Shown: positions 44,777 through 55,859 of the stretch, in pieces | How the letters are laid out: every line of letters begins with the position of its first letter | Numbering within the stretch: position 1 is the first letter of the stretch | Assembly (NCBI GenBank): GCA_015478945.1 | Contig: JABUQX010002684.1 | Location: 65,001-129,000, forward strand | DNA: 64,000 nucleotides | DNA from: Trachelipus rathkii | Lineage: Eukaryota > Arthropoda > Malacostraca > Isopoda > Trachelipodidae | Reading direction: 5' to 3' | The notes under the pieces: model-generated | Database searches by the model: none | Told to the model about the DNA's origin: nothing | The model's input: only the letters and a program-made list of their open reading frames with translations | Translations under genes and position numbers: made by a program

Positions 44777-46170
44777 TCCAGCTTTTAATTAAACTTGTGC
44801 ACCACAGTGCATATTGTTCCCCTTTTTCGATCTCTCTATCAATCTTCCATGCTGTACTGCGCTGGAAGCAAGATCAATATCAATGCTTACCCCTTCATTA
44901 CTTTTCTCATTTTTCTTCCCTACTGCGGCATGAAGTGCTTGAACTGGACTTCACCCAGACTTTTTTGTTCATGCATATTACTTACTGCTTTTAGTATTGA
45001 GATATTGATGTCTTCAGCGTATATAAGGAGTTCCCTATTTTCCATGGTTCCAAACAGACAATGGGGACCCTTGTGAGGATGTGCAGAGCTGCTGAGTTGG
45101 ATTTTAATTATCGTCATGTTCTACTAGTTTAAATATTTCTGTTTCCATAGGTATTGCTACCTCAAGATTTTATTCATTATATTATTATTATTTAGTATAT
45201 ATCTGAATGGTAAAGAATGCTTAAAATTAACATTACCAATACTACCATCATATTTGCAATGGGCCAAATATAGTTTTAACAACCCAATCCTGCTGGTGTT
45301 GTGAGATATCTTGAGCAGGAAGACCCTGAAGGAATACATGTTGATTAAAATTATCACTTATTAATTCTACAGATCCTCCCGAGCGTCTCATTTTGTACCT
45401 CCTTCAGGAACGGCTAAGGATACATATCATCTACAGCATTACTCAGGAACTGAAGTTTAAAAAGAGAAATTTGTTGGTCCCTATCCTTGGGTATTTGTGT
45501 GAATTTGTGCTAAGAGAGACAACATTGGCGGGTTCTTTTTGAGCACACTTATAATCAAGAACATTCATAAATTTTATATTTTCCTTATCATGGTAATTGT
45601 GAGAGTTTTGAACATTAATATATTTTATATTTGAATCACCAAAATTTCTATCAATTTCACTCTCTGAAGGTAACAACACATCGTCTTCAGGAGTGTTCAA
45701 AATGTTGTACCACAACATAGATACAAGCTTAGAAAGATATTTGAACATTTAAAGAATGAACACAAAACCCTCGGAACATTTTTGTGCAACGATGGGCAAG
45801 TGTTAACATTAGCATTTACAGATGGTAATATCTTATTTATGAGAGTGTCCTCAAAAGCAAAAGAGGAAATATTTTCATTGTGATATACATTTATAGCCGC
45901 ATTTAAATTACAAGGAGAAGTGGAGCGCTCTTTAACATTTAAAAAACTTACATTTAAAAACTCCAATGAACACGATTTGAGCGGACAATCATAATTTGAT
46001 TTGTTATATAAAAATCCCTTTTTAATAAATGTAGTATGAAATTTAGGTTTATTTAATTGAAAATTTGAAATAAATTTATATTCTTTATCAGAGTCATTGG
46101 TAGGCAAAGCGTTTGAAATTGTGTTTTTACTCAATTTGGAACCATCTTTAAAAATATTCTTCAAACATAT
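44777..46170 (-). pseudogene. Gag-like N-terminal region of the Ty3/gypsy element, broken
   Basis: Several minus-strand frames in succession: 45,697-46,164 (155 codons), 45,443-45,748 (101), 45,157-45,357 and 44,920-45,117. They overlap or abut in different frames, as expected of one broken reading. No capsid motif or zinc knuckle recognised. Short related motifs recur: NFKHS-type at 45,200 (NVNFKHSLPF), 44,930 (EVQFKHFMP) and residue 84 of the next frame (LNFKHSQHSF), with KFMNVL/KYINVQ/FLNVSFLNV in the first two. Role as gag is inferred from position only. Confidence 0.5.
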
Positions 46171-47140
46171 GCTTGTGAGTGGGGCGTTTCTGGTTATCTA
46201 TAAACATTAGAACTGTCTTCGACTTATTAAAGATGGTGGACTTGCTAATTACCATTTAGCGTAGTTATCAATATTTCCTCTGCAGAGGAGGGATGTTGAA
46301 TCATTGATAAATTTGTAGCGATTTGAGAAGTTCTTGAGCGTCAGTATAATCTTTTGGGGAGGAATTTCGATGGTGGGAGATTTGTTTCTCGGATATAAAT
46401 TTCTTCATATGTTAGGAAAACGGTGTCCTTTGAGTGCGATGCGGTAAAACAGTTTTTCCTTTGCATTATGAGCATGGATATTCATGGTGAAAATTATATA
46501 TTTGAGAGGATTATGTGCCTCTGTAGTGTGGCAAAATGTGCGTATTTGTATTATTGGCACAAAAAAAATATATGACCCCAAAATTTTACTTTATTTGTAC
46601 GTTAAAGTAATGGCTATTTTTATTTAAAATATTCAAAAAGGGGTGAGTAAAATCGTGAATAAAATATAAAATTGAAACATTAGCCTTCATATACTTGATA
46701 AAACCTGAAGAATTTTTGACCATAACCTATATGTTAGCCATTGAGTTCCGCCATGGTATTCCAGTCTGGCAATAGGAGGTGTATTTCCTTGCGAGAGTCC
46801 TTATCACAAACTTCTCTCGAGTGAACTTCAGACGAAAAGAGGGAATGCCGACTACTCCCAAATTTTTCTTGTTGGAGTATTAAATATGATGACCTTACTG
46901 TAGAAGGTGCGCAACAACAACGTCAATTATTCCAATAATCGTTTATTTATTCTAAATCACATACAACTGGAACTTGAGCCTAACAAATAACCAAAAAAGA
47001 ATGCAATATATAAAGCCAAAAAAAATATAAAAAAGATGTATCTACACCATTAACATAATCGGAATATTTCATAGCGTACTTGATATCAAAAACCCAAAAT
47101 CATACATGAACAGAAAAAAAATTTACCGCAGTTTTTCTTT
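46171..47140 (-). other. Leader region between 5' LTR and gag-like frames
   Basis: Noncoding by eye. The primer binding site should lie at its 5' end, but no convincing match to a tRNA 3' end was found. Confidence 0.4.
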
Positions 47141-47340
47141 TATGAAAAACCAAAACTCATACATGATTACAAATCTTCATAGCATACTTGTATGAAAAAT
47201 CAAAACTCATACATGATTACAAATCTTCATAGCGTACGTGTATGAAAAACCAAAACTCATACCTGATTACAAATCTTCATAGCATACCTGTATGAAAAAT
47301 CAAAACTCATACGATAGTATCGAACCATAAAATTTCAAAG
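47141..47340. repeat. 50-base minisatellite at the 5' LTR edge
   Basis: Unit TATGAAAAAYCAAAACTCAT then ACATGATTACAAATCTTCAT and AGCRTACYTG starts at 47,141, 47,191, 47,241 and 47,291, an exact 50-base period. A worn earlier copy lies at 47,089. Worn traces of the same unit are found in the 3' LTR side at about 35,500-35,690. Confidence 0.9.
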
Positions 47341-49080
47341 AAATACATAAAGGCTGTAACCGTATAATATAAAATAAATGGACCTATCCCAACAAAATTT
47401 TAATATAAAGGTGGTGGATTTAAGATTGGGATTAAAACTCATAACTAAGACCATTTACATTCTAAAAATTTCTAAGAAAATTAAAAATACACCACAAGAG
47501 AAAATCACATAAGTCACATTCACTCTCATATAAGTTTTTTTAGACTTATTTGAAAGTGTGATTTCAAAAAAATGAATTTTATAAACTTTAAATAAATCAT
47601 ACTAATAATAAAAAAAAATATCTTTCGCTTTTCTCCATCTCATCTTCACTAATAATAAAATAATAAAAAATAATAATACGCTACCAAACTGATAATATAA
47701 ATTTTTAGGAAGTAAATCAAATTTTGATATTAAAAATTTTGGACTCTTTAGAAAAAAAAACCTCATGCCAGGAATGCAGGCGACTTCATCCGAAAGTTCG
47801 CTCTCTAAATAAACTTTTAGGTTAATTTGAGGGCGTAATCTTAAAATATATATATTTATTAAACTCTACCGAATATCAACTTGTTAGAGACCGAAATAAT
47901 AATAATAATAATAATATTACGCATTTCACAATTTTCACAGTGGCTAGCTACTCAAATAATAATAATAATAATAATATTTCGCATTTCACATTTTTCACAG
48001 TGGCTAGCTACTCAAATAATAATAATAATAATAATATTACGCATTTCACAATTTTCACAGTGGCTAGCTACTCAAATAATAATAATAATAATAATATTTC
48101 GCATTTCACATGTTTCACAGTGGCTAGCTACTCAAATAATAATAATAGTAGAAGAGACTAAAATTTTGATAGGTATAATAATAGAGTCTTCCATAAAAGT
48201 AATAATAATTTTCAGCAGGGCTTTTACCTTAATAATAATATTATTTTTCCAAATTCGTAAAAATAATATCTAAAAATGGAGCTATTCAAAAGCGTTGGCC
48301 TAAGCCTTGCCTCACAAAACGCTCGGGCATGAGTTATCTGCCCAAAAGCAAGAAGGTGGTATTAAAGTTTTATTTAAAAACCGTCCCTAGGTGTATGGCT
48401 GAAAAGTTTTAGCAAATATGGATTATAATAGTATAAAAAAAATTAGACTTACCAGCTGAAATGTTTATGAAATAGGAGGTTCGGAACACGCACATGTTAT
48501 AGGATCGCACTCGAATCAAAAGTGATTCGCATGGGCGGTTGTCGGCCAGAAGAAAATGGAAGGAGGGGAGGGGGAGAGATGATACTCCCTTAAAGTGATG
48601 CTAAAAACCTCACGTGGGGGAAATGATTTAAATTTCCTTTGCAGAATTTTCATGAATACAACTTTTTGAAAAGTTTTTAATTATCAGGAATATGTAAATA
48701 GGATTCATGAAAAATATAAAGATCGACGAACAAATACAAAGAAGAAGCACTAGGATTAGAAAAATAAAATATGCGAAATGGAAACTCGGGAAGCGTTATC
48801 AGAACGGAGAAGCAAGGGGGGGGGATTGAAAACGTACGATGGAATTCGACCAGTAAGAAAAATTACAAGTCGAGAAGGGGGGAAAATGGGGGAGAACTCT
48901 GGAAGATGGCACTGGCTGTTAGCGAATCAGAAAATTTGAGAGACACACGCACACAGGGGTTTCAAGTTTCCCTATCTATTAGTTATTTTTATTTAGTCAA
49001 AAATAAATAATAAGGCTTTGAGGAAAGCGTGTTTATTTCAAAGGAATTCCTTACAAAAAAAATGCTATCTATGATTTGTA
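47325..49080 (-). repeat. 5' LTR of the Ty3/gypsy element
   Basis: Direct copy of 35,690-38,480. The outer end at about 49,080 runs into TA repeat. Contains the 60-base minisatellite at 47,884-48,148 and, at about 48,450 on the minus strand, CTGGTAAGT, a good splice-donor match. Since it is in the 5' LTR and is preserved in the 3' LTR too, it may serve a spliced RNA; this is only a suggestion. Confidence 0.8.
47884..48148. repeat. 60-base minisatellite in the 5' LTR, four units
   Basis: Unit TTTCACAGTGGCTAGCTACT then CAAATAATAATAATAATAAT and ATT(A/T)CGCATTTCACA(A/T) repeats at a 60-base spacing four times; the A/T variants alternate. 60 is a multiple of 3, so frames stay open through it, giving misleading Ile/Asn-rich proteins. 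Confidence 0.95.
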
Positions 49081-49084
49081 TATA

Positions 49085-49210
49085 ATATATATGTATATAA
49101 ACTCACATTATTATATATTATATACTATATATAAGGTTTTGTGGTATACTATATTAATTATAATATATTATGATATATAATATATATAGGCTATATATAT
49201 CATATTCGAT
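49085..49210. repeat. TA-rich repeat flanking the 5' LTR
   Basis: Imperfect TA repeat. It hides any target-site duplication. Confidence 0.85.
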
Positions 49211-49825
49211 AATAGATCCACTCTTTGTTTAGTTTATAGTTTCAAGTCCGCTTCAACGCCAAAAATCTGTATGTGAACTGCACAAATGTTGGTACATGGT
49301 TGTTTTTTAATGAACAATACAAAACCTATAGTGAACAGAAAAAACTCCTCGAAATAGACCTTTGAGAGCTCGTAGCAGTTGCATCTTGCTTTTCATTTTT
49401 TGCAAATGAAATGAAAGCTAAGAAAATCACGCCAATTTCAGTTTGGGGCGGAGCCCGTCAACAACTGTCACAATTACCCAAACGCACTTAAAAATATTTA
49501 TAATATTTGTGATTTTAAATTATAATGTTCTTGAGTTTTAATTGAGATAAAGTGGAAAACGAATTCAAGCTATGAAAATTAAGTTTTAACCAGAGGGAGA
49601 CTTTATAGTAGCTTTTAGAGTTAAGAATGTGATTAATATTTTTAATTAATGATACAGAATTTAATAAATCTAAACAAAGTTAGATTTTTTTCATGTAATA
49701 AAAGATACGCTAATTTTTTTTTTGCATAAACAGCAGACTGTATTCCGTCATTAACATAAAATTGTATGTATTTATTACTATTTATGTATTATTGTTATTA
49801 TTATTACTTATTAGTTTATGCTAAT
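49211..49825. other. Unassigned AT-rich DNA
   Basis: Nothing recognised apart from a short (TTA)n tract at about 49,790-49,810. Confidence 0.45.
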
Positions 49826-49827
49826 AA

Positions 49828-49935
49828 CTAGGGATGTACCGTTTTGAACTCGCTATCCAGCCAGTATCGGCCATTCTTTGAGGTATCGGTATTCGGGTTA
49901 ATATTGGCCGGATACCTCGGCCGATACTTCTTCAC
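49828..49935 (+). repeat. hAT-type terminal sequence (TAGGGATGTACCG)
   Basis: TAGGGATGTACCG followed by GCCAGTATCGGCC, GGTATCGGTATTCGG and CCGGATACCTCGGCCGATAC, the palindromic TATCGGCCGATA-rich terminus typical of one hAT group (CAGGGATGCACCGAT-type). No transposase of this group and no opposite end is seen nearby; the next recognised element is a LINE at 50,415. Confidence 0.55.
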
Positions 49936-50414
49936 TTTTTTAGGGGAAAATTAATGCAGAAACTTTTAGATATCATAAGATCTAGTTTCGACCTCTCACT
50001 CACTCACGCCTAGTATAAATTCTATTTTGTTTTTTTTTTTTTTTTTCCCTAATTTTTTTAAATTACAATTTTTTAGCGTGATATCCACCTTGAGTTTAGC
50101 GTAATATTTTCAACCTATTCGGATAGCTCTTTATTTCAATTCTAACAGATCTAGCTGCACTTTTTTAATTAATCATCGTATTGTTGTTTGTATGTTGATG
50201 CACTCTGGTGGTGTGTGTGTGAGTGCGTGAGTGTTTTTTAAACTTTCTGGATTATTCATCATTTTTAGATATTTCTGTAAGATTAGGGTTACAATACTCT
50301 ATTTTGTTATTGGTGCTACTATTTACTGGTATTCTTGTTCGTCTTCTATATGAACCCAACATTTATCCTTTGGTTTTGGTTGAGCATCTTCTAGTTAGTG
50401 TATTTCATTATATC
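49936..50414. other. Unassigned segment before LINE copy 4
   Basis: A plus-strand frame from 50,223 (hydrophobic, SILLLVLLFTGILVRLLY) runs in phase into the LINE endonuclease start (LRVLQY) near 50,425. It may be 5' LINE sequence; not recognised. Confidence 0.35.
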
Positions 50415-53400
50415 TCTCTTCGTGTGTTACAATATATGACTAACGGTTTTTTGCAACTCACGGGCTGGCTTTCAATTGACTTTCCTGAAATCAGTGGCTT
50501 GCCACTCATCACACTCTGCAATCCGTGAGAACTACCATCGTCTTGCAACTCTAACCCTAATTTTGTTTAGCTCTTGTCCTGAGACTCAAAAAGATGGTAA
50601 GAACTTCATCTCTTAAACCTCGTTTAATCATATACTCAACTAATAACTATTTCTATCTGTTCCGTCTGAGAGGGGGTGGAGTATCGTGCCTATGTAAACG
50701 ATACACACTCCTATCACACGTCCGAGAATCTCGATCTCCTTATCCGATGTTCTGTGGCTTGAAATCTCTCTCTCTCTCTACTACAACTAACTGTTGTGCT
50801 TCTCTACTACTGTTTCTGTAGTATTCTTACGAACGATTTCTCGCCTTTTTGATTACGTTACTTCTTCTCCCGAAACTCCATATCTTCTCATCCACAAAGT
50901 ACTGAGGTCTCTGATTATATGAGTTTCGAAGTGCTACACAACACTGAATTGATGGGTTCCTCTCTGATTTAGGTAGGGAGGAAGCCGAATCAATTCAGTA
51001 TTCTCAAATGAAGCTGGTAGCAACTAATTAAAAGAAAACCTGCACACAATTCGGGATGTCCAAAATCGAATTTGCTTGAACACACTTGACCTATGTTTCA
51101 CCATAGTCTTCTCTCTAATAAATGCATCCTATCCTTTCGGGCTCGCGCTAGTCGGGAAATCTAAGCCTAACCTTTGCGGAGTAATTCTTAATTTTAAACT
51201 TTCCTTTCCAACATGCTACATCCTGACTATGCGTTTTTACCGGGCACTTTGAATCAGCAGACTCGCGCGCGGCCTGCGTGCATACTTCGCTAACTATAAT
51301 TGGGAGTGACTGCTTTGACTCTGAAAGACGCTTCTAGCTGTCTGCGATAAGTGCAAAGCTGTAATCGAGTTGATGTGGATGAGGCAGGTTCATTCTTCTA
51401 AGACTAAATCATTTTTCTGCTCACACACTGGTTTCGATTCGTGTGTGTCGTTGTTTCATACGCGGTCACAGTTAGACAGGGCTAGAGAGACACGCTGCAT
51501 ATCGGGGTTGTGGAAATTATCGTTCTCCTCACACTCTTCGCCTAAATTTTTCATTCAGGCGCTAGAAATCGGAAAGAAAGAAAGCGGGAGCTCCATTTAT
51601 AAACGAAAATACGCTGACCCTCCTTGGATGCTCCTACGTGAACATCTTTCTGGCCTCTTGCCGAAAAACATCTCTAACAATTCTGTAAATTCCTCTCTCT
51701 CTCCTCTCTTATTCGCTACTTGATTCCGCTCTCGTTGCTAATAATCCAAACTGAACAAGGCAATCTCTTGTGGCTCCTATCGCTATTTTCCTCTAACTCA
51801 ACCCTGATCGATTACTCTCTTTCTTTCTCCTTCTTCTCCTCTCAGGTTTCCTATTGCTTTACCTGTCGATTACATTTGAATTGGGTGCTGGGCTCGCTGA
51901 AACCTCACTCGAACGTTAGATGCGGGTGGCCCGGATGGCATTCCTTCCGTGTTTTGAATGAGTGTGCTTCCATGCTGACCCGCCCTCGTCAACTATACCT
52001 CCTCTATGTCTCAATAATAACACTTTCCCTCCAGTGTTGGAAGCGCGTAATATGTCGCCAACCTTTTCCGAAAAAAAGGAAGCCGCTCTGACCCTTCTAA
52101 TTAAAGTCCTATAGCTCTAACTTGTATTCTAAGATCTTTGAAACCCTTCTTCACTCTCACTTCTTGGACCATCTGAGATCTCATTCCCTTCTTTCGATCG
52201 CCAGTACGGCTTCGGCGCTCGAGGTCTACTAGCAATATACTTCCAATTAACGAGTTTATGGTTTTTCTGCCCTTAGGACTCACACCGGGGAGACTTGCAT
52301 GGTGGCGCTTGACATAATCCAAAGCCGGATTTGACGCGGATATGAGCCTGCGTCCCGCTGCTCCAATCTTCCTCCTTTGGGTTTCCTTCTTCTCTTGCTT
52401 ACTTAGTTATTTTTCTTCAAATCGCTCAATATCGGCTGTTGGTGATGGGGGCGACTTCTTCTCTGTTCTAATTTCTGGTCATGTAGGGTGTTCTGCAGGG
52501 ATCTCTCGGGTAATTTCTCCTTAACTTTATTCCTGCTTTGGTCCATTAATGATCTTTCTCTCCATCTGACACATTCTAACTTATATGACGATACTCGACC
52601 CTCTTCCTATTCGCCAACTGCATTACAATCTTTCTGCACTTCCTCATCTTTTACTGATCTGCCTCGCGTCTTAAACTCTACTCGATTCTCCTACTGGCTG
52701 GATCTGGATAGAATTTCAGGGTGGGAGCGTCTCATACCTGGTGAAATTCAATTCTGTACACCATCCACAACTTCTAACAGAATCTCCCTCTCTTAGAGAC
52801 ACCCTAACTGTTCCTATCTCTTCTCGATGGTTCTCTCGTCTCCTTTTTTGACAATATATGATCTCCTTGGCCTTGACACATAAATAAGCAAAAGGTCTTT
52901 GGAAACCTCACATCGACAAGGCCTGCTAGGTGGATCAAAGAAAAACAGGGAATCGCTCTGTTTCGGACTTGCGCAACTCGGTTCCCTTCTTAGTTACTAT
53001 CCAGCTATCACAACAGGGTCGTCAATCCCCCTTTTATTGGAGTACTGCTCTATCAATCCTGGCGAGGGGGTTGCTCTGGTTTCACGCGGCTTTGATAGGG
53101 TAGCAGGTGAAAGAGGCTAAAAGGGCGTTATAGATGTTCTTGTCTTGTCTAGTTCATTGACGCTCTATCTTGCGGCGCGATGTGCTGCTTTTATCTCTTT
53201 CTGTAGCGTACCAGGTAGGCGGCAAGTGCTCGCTTTCCTTCTGGAACTTTCGCAGCTATCTAGTACAACCACCTTTTACAACGCCCTCTGGATAGCAAAA
53301 AGGGGTGGTGTCGGCAACTGAGATATTTTTTTGATTCATATTATAAACTCAGACAGTTGTCGGTTGCTTCCTTTTTTCCTGCTCCAGACCTCTGTTCTGT

Positions 53401-53515
53401 GGAAGTTCGTCATTCATCTTCGTTGTGTCCTTCTCAATTTAAATCCTCCCTCAGCTTTAAAGATGCGTAAGTGTGCTCATCTGCGTTAATTTGCGATAAC
53501 AAATAACAAATAATA
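50415..53515 (+). mobile_element. BS/Jockey-like LINE, nearly full-length ORF2 (copy 4), decayed
   Basis: Blocks in the expected order. Endonuclease: SLRVLQYMTNG (50,420), RLRGGGVSCLCKR (50,660), LHNTELMGSS (50,935; family HHTEWLGSS). Linker: KNISNNS (51,665), then RCGWPGWHSF-VLNECASML (51,920-51,980; family 'GPDGIPPxVLKxCASxL') and QPFPKK (52,060). RT: NYSPIALTCILSKIFE-like and LRSHSLLS-QYGFRRS-like (52,090-52,230), VALDI-KA (52,300), IFLLWVSFFSCLLSYFSSN (52,370), a worn SG--GCSAGIS (PQGSVLSP position), LYDDTRPSS (52,580; YADDST position) and LDLDRISGW (52,700). Thumb and C-terminus are in pieces to about 53,300. The 3' end is A-rich, (TAACAAATAA)-like, and lacks the GTTGTCACC tail of copies 1-3. 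Dozens of small shifts. Confidence 0.8.
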
Positions 53516-54130
53516 AAATAAAAAAGGTTTAAGTAAGGAAATTATTAAGCTAGCTGAAACCCCACAAGAAGAGGGCATCTCCGACGGTGAACCACTTCTC
53601 GAATGCATTAAAATAGCATAACACCGAGGAGCTTGCTCGCGTGGCAAAAAAAAGATTCACAGAACGTGGAATGCCGCCTTATCAGCATTTCCTGGCAACA
53701 GTGACGATGGTGGCTTTTCAGCAACACTCACACCCTACTGAGATGAAGACAGTTTGGATATTGTAGGACCCTTTGATAAGTGTCATGGGCTACAGACTTG
53801 CATTGACATGCTCATTCACCTTCAAAGGAACACACCAGGAGACCATCGGAAAAAACTGAAGGAGACGTCCATCAAGAGGTTGCCACAAAGATAATTCAAA
53901 TTTGGCCAATCTGTGAATGAGGAGATGAGGCTCTACGACGAAAACATGGAGATGCTGCGTACAGAAGAGAATTCTGGTTCATGTGGGCATGAAAATGCCA
54001 AGGTTTATTGTTTAGTGCTTGAAGAAATAATTATCACCTCCTTCCTCATCAGTCGCACGAGCGAGCGTAAACTTTTTTGTGTATGTGGGAAGTGTAAAAC
54101 ACCCGCAAGAAAGACCTAGGCACTCCGCCA
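53516..54130 (+). other. Unrecognised region with transposase-like feel
   Basis: Broken plus-strand readings with higher complexity than the surroundings: KEIIKLAETPQEEGISDGEP, LSAFPGNSDDGGFSATL, EDSLDIVGPFDKC, NEEMRLYDENMEMLR. The acidic first part faintly recalls the tail of pogo/Tigger transposases. Not enough to name. The 68-codon frame 53,913-54,119 contains C-x-C-x-K-C (VCGKCK). Confidence 0.25.
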
Positions 54131-55855
54131 CTCCCCCAGAAAGAAAATAAAATTAAAACTAGTTGAAAGTTACTGTTTTTGCATCACAGAGTGCGACTTT
54201 TTGAATTTGAGTTTGAAATAGATAATCTAAACTTTATCTTAAAGGCGCCTATTTATCCATTGTCCTCATCGCTCCTGGAGATAATAGCGTTTTTTTTGTC
54301 TTTTCAGAAAACATATAATCTGAAGGTATGTCTCCAGTCTTCGATTACATATACATTTATCTACATCCTAATTATCCAACTTAACGATCAACACATATGT
54401 TAATACGTAATCATTCACATGACCATAACATATCAAAGTCATAACAAATACAAGGTAAAACATTCACCTATTAACAACAATAACAACAGAACCTAGTAGA
54501 CTCAATAACTTAACTTGAGATAAAAACACCTATAGCTGACCTAATGGAAACAGTTAAACAATGGAGAATTTTATATGAATAATACATCAAAAACCAAAAA
54601 AAAATAAAATAAGATTATCAACATAGATAATACATAAATCTTAAATCGCATTACACACCTTGAATCTTTAAAGACCACTAACATACACAGATCTAATCAT
54701 TTATCAATTTAGTACTGTAAATCTAAACATAAAAACAATCACACTATTACTCATGGACAACACACCCAACAGAACAACCAAAAAATAATCACGAAAATAA
54801 AAATTGAACTTAAGATACTCAACGCATCGAAGACTAAGGCGCCACACGCAGCACACTCTGACGTGCGACCTAGACAGTCACACACAAAGAACGTAACCAT
54901 ATGAGTACCTATTTAACTAGAGAGCCATCTGAACTAATAATTAAAACCCATCAGATTAATACACAATCAGCTTAACATCACACATCTCACAACGCCCACC
55001 AAACAACGTAGTCGGTGGGCATCTTTCTGGTATCGGTACAGCTCCGCTATACTAATACGATTAGAATGAGAACACAACAAGAGTGCTTAATTTCCTCAGA
55101 AAGAGAAAATATTGAAATTAGTGAAATCGTTTGCGTTCCGCTGCGCACTATTAATTATGGATTAATAATTATTTTCATGATGGAAATGTAAATCTTTGAC
55201 AAGTCATTTGAAGCTAATGGTAACATTACTTTTTTTGAGTATTAAAAGCATTCTCGGAGTTCCGATATTCGTGTTTAGCTAAGGGTATAGACTTGTCTCC
55301 GGGAGTCATAAAACTTTATTGTTGTTTTCAGATTATCTAGCTTATTATTAATTTCTGATTTGACGTCATTGTTTTACTGACGTTAATTACCTTTCATACT
55401 CTGTTTCAACACAACACAATTATTTATCAATTTTTTCAATATTTGTGTTATAGATTTTCGCTCCACCACTCACCAGGAGAAAAATACTCAAACCTAAACG
55501 ACACCAGAACTAAACATATCACTTATTAGCTGACTAAATAGTAACGAGAGATGGCAGATGTTCTTTCTCTATCACTCTTTTTATTCTCTTATTAAATCTA
55601 CAGTTTTATATTCCTTTTTTTATCTTTATATATTACTTTAGTTAACCATAACCTAATCATTGTAAATAAAACAAATATTCACAATGCACTCTCAAGATAT
55701 CTTTATTACATATCTCTAGATCTACATTCTGAATCTTCTATCTTTAATATATCGAGGGGTTACAAATATTCGAATTTCGAAATGACATATTATGAACCAA
55801 AGAATTTGCAATAATTTTTGCTACAAGGTAAACCAAAATCCGGATGAAACCTAAT
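54131..55855. other. Unassigned AT-rich DNA
   Basis: No element or exon recognised in 1.7 kb. The 54,330-55,000 part is A/C-rich with few G, like 27.6-31 kb. A small CCCACCAAACAACGTAGTCG-GTGGG hairpin lies at about 54,997-55,021. Confidence 0.4.
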
Positions 55856-55859
55856 AGAT

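Larger units (their letters stand above)
35690..49080 (-). mobile_element. Large Ty3/gypsy-type LTR retrotransposon
   Basis: Element on the minus strand: 5' LTR at the right, gag-like region, protease, RT, RNase H, integrase, a proline-rich 3' region, polypurine tract and 3' LTR at the left. Span about 13.4 kb, longer than the 5-9 kb common in this group, mainly because of LTRs of 1.8-2.8 kb. Domain order RT-RNase H-integrase is that of Ty3/gypsy. The pol frame is open for 910 codons, so insertion is fairly recent, but a frame break and active-site changes make it inactive as read. A primer binding site and a target-site duplication could not be identified. Confidence 0.88.

Noticed and set aside
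47881..48273. CRISPR-like regular repeats and a 130-codon Ile-rich frame
   Set aside because: 60-base units are tandem with no unique spacers, contain a trinucleotide tract and lie inside an LTR of a eukaryotic element; the open frame exists only because 60 is a multiple of 3.
51100..51130. Possible host gene in the higher-GC 50.2-53.5 kb region
   Set aside because: Blocks in order match endonuclease, linker and RT of the BS-like LINE; the higher GC is that of the element.
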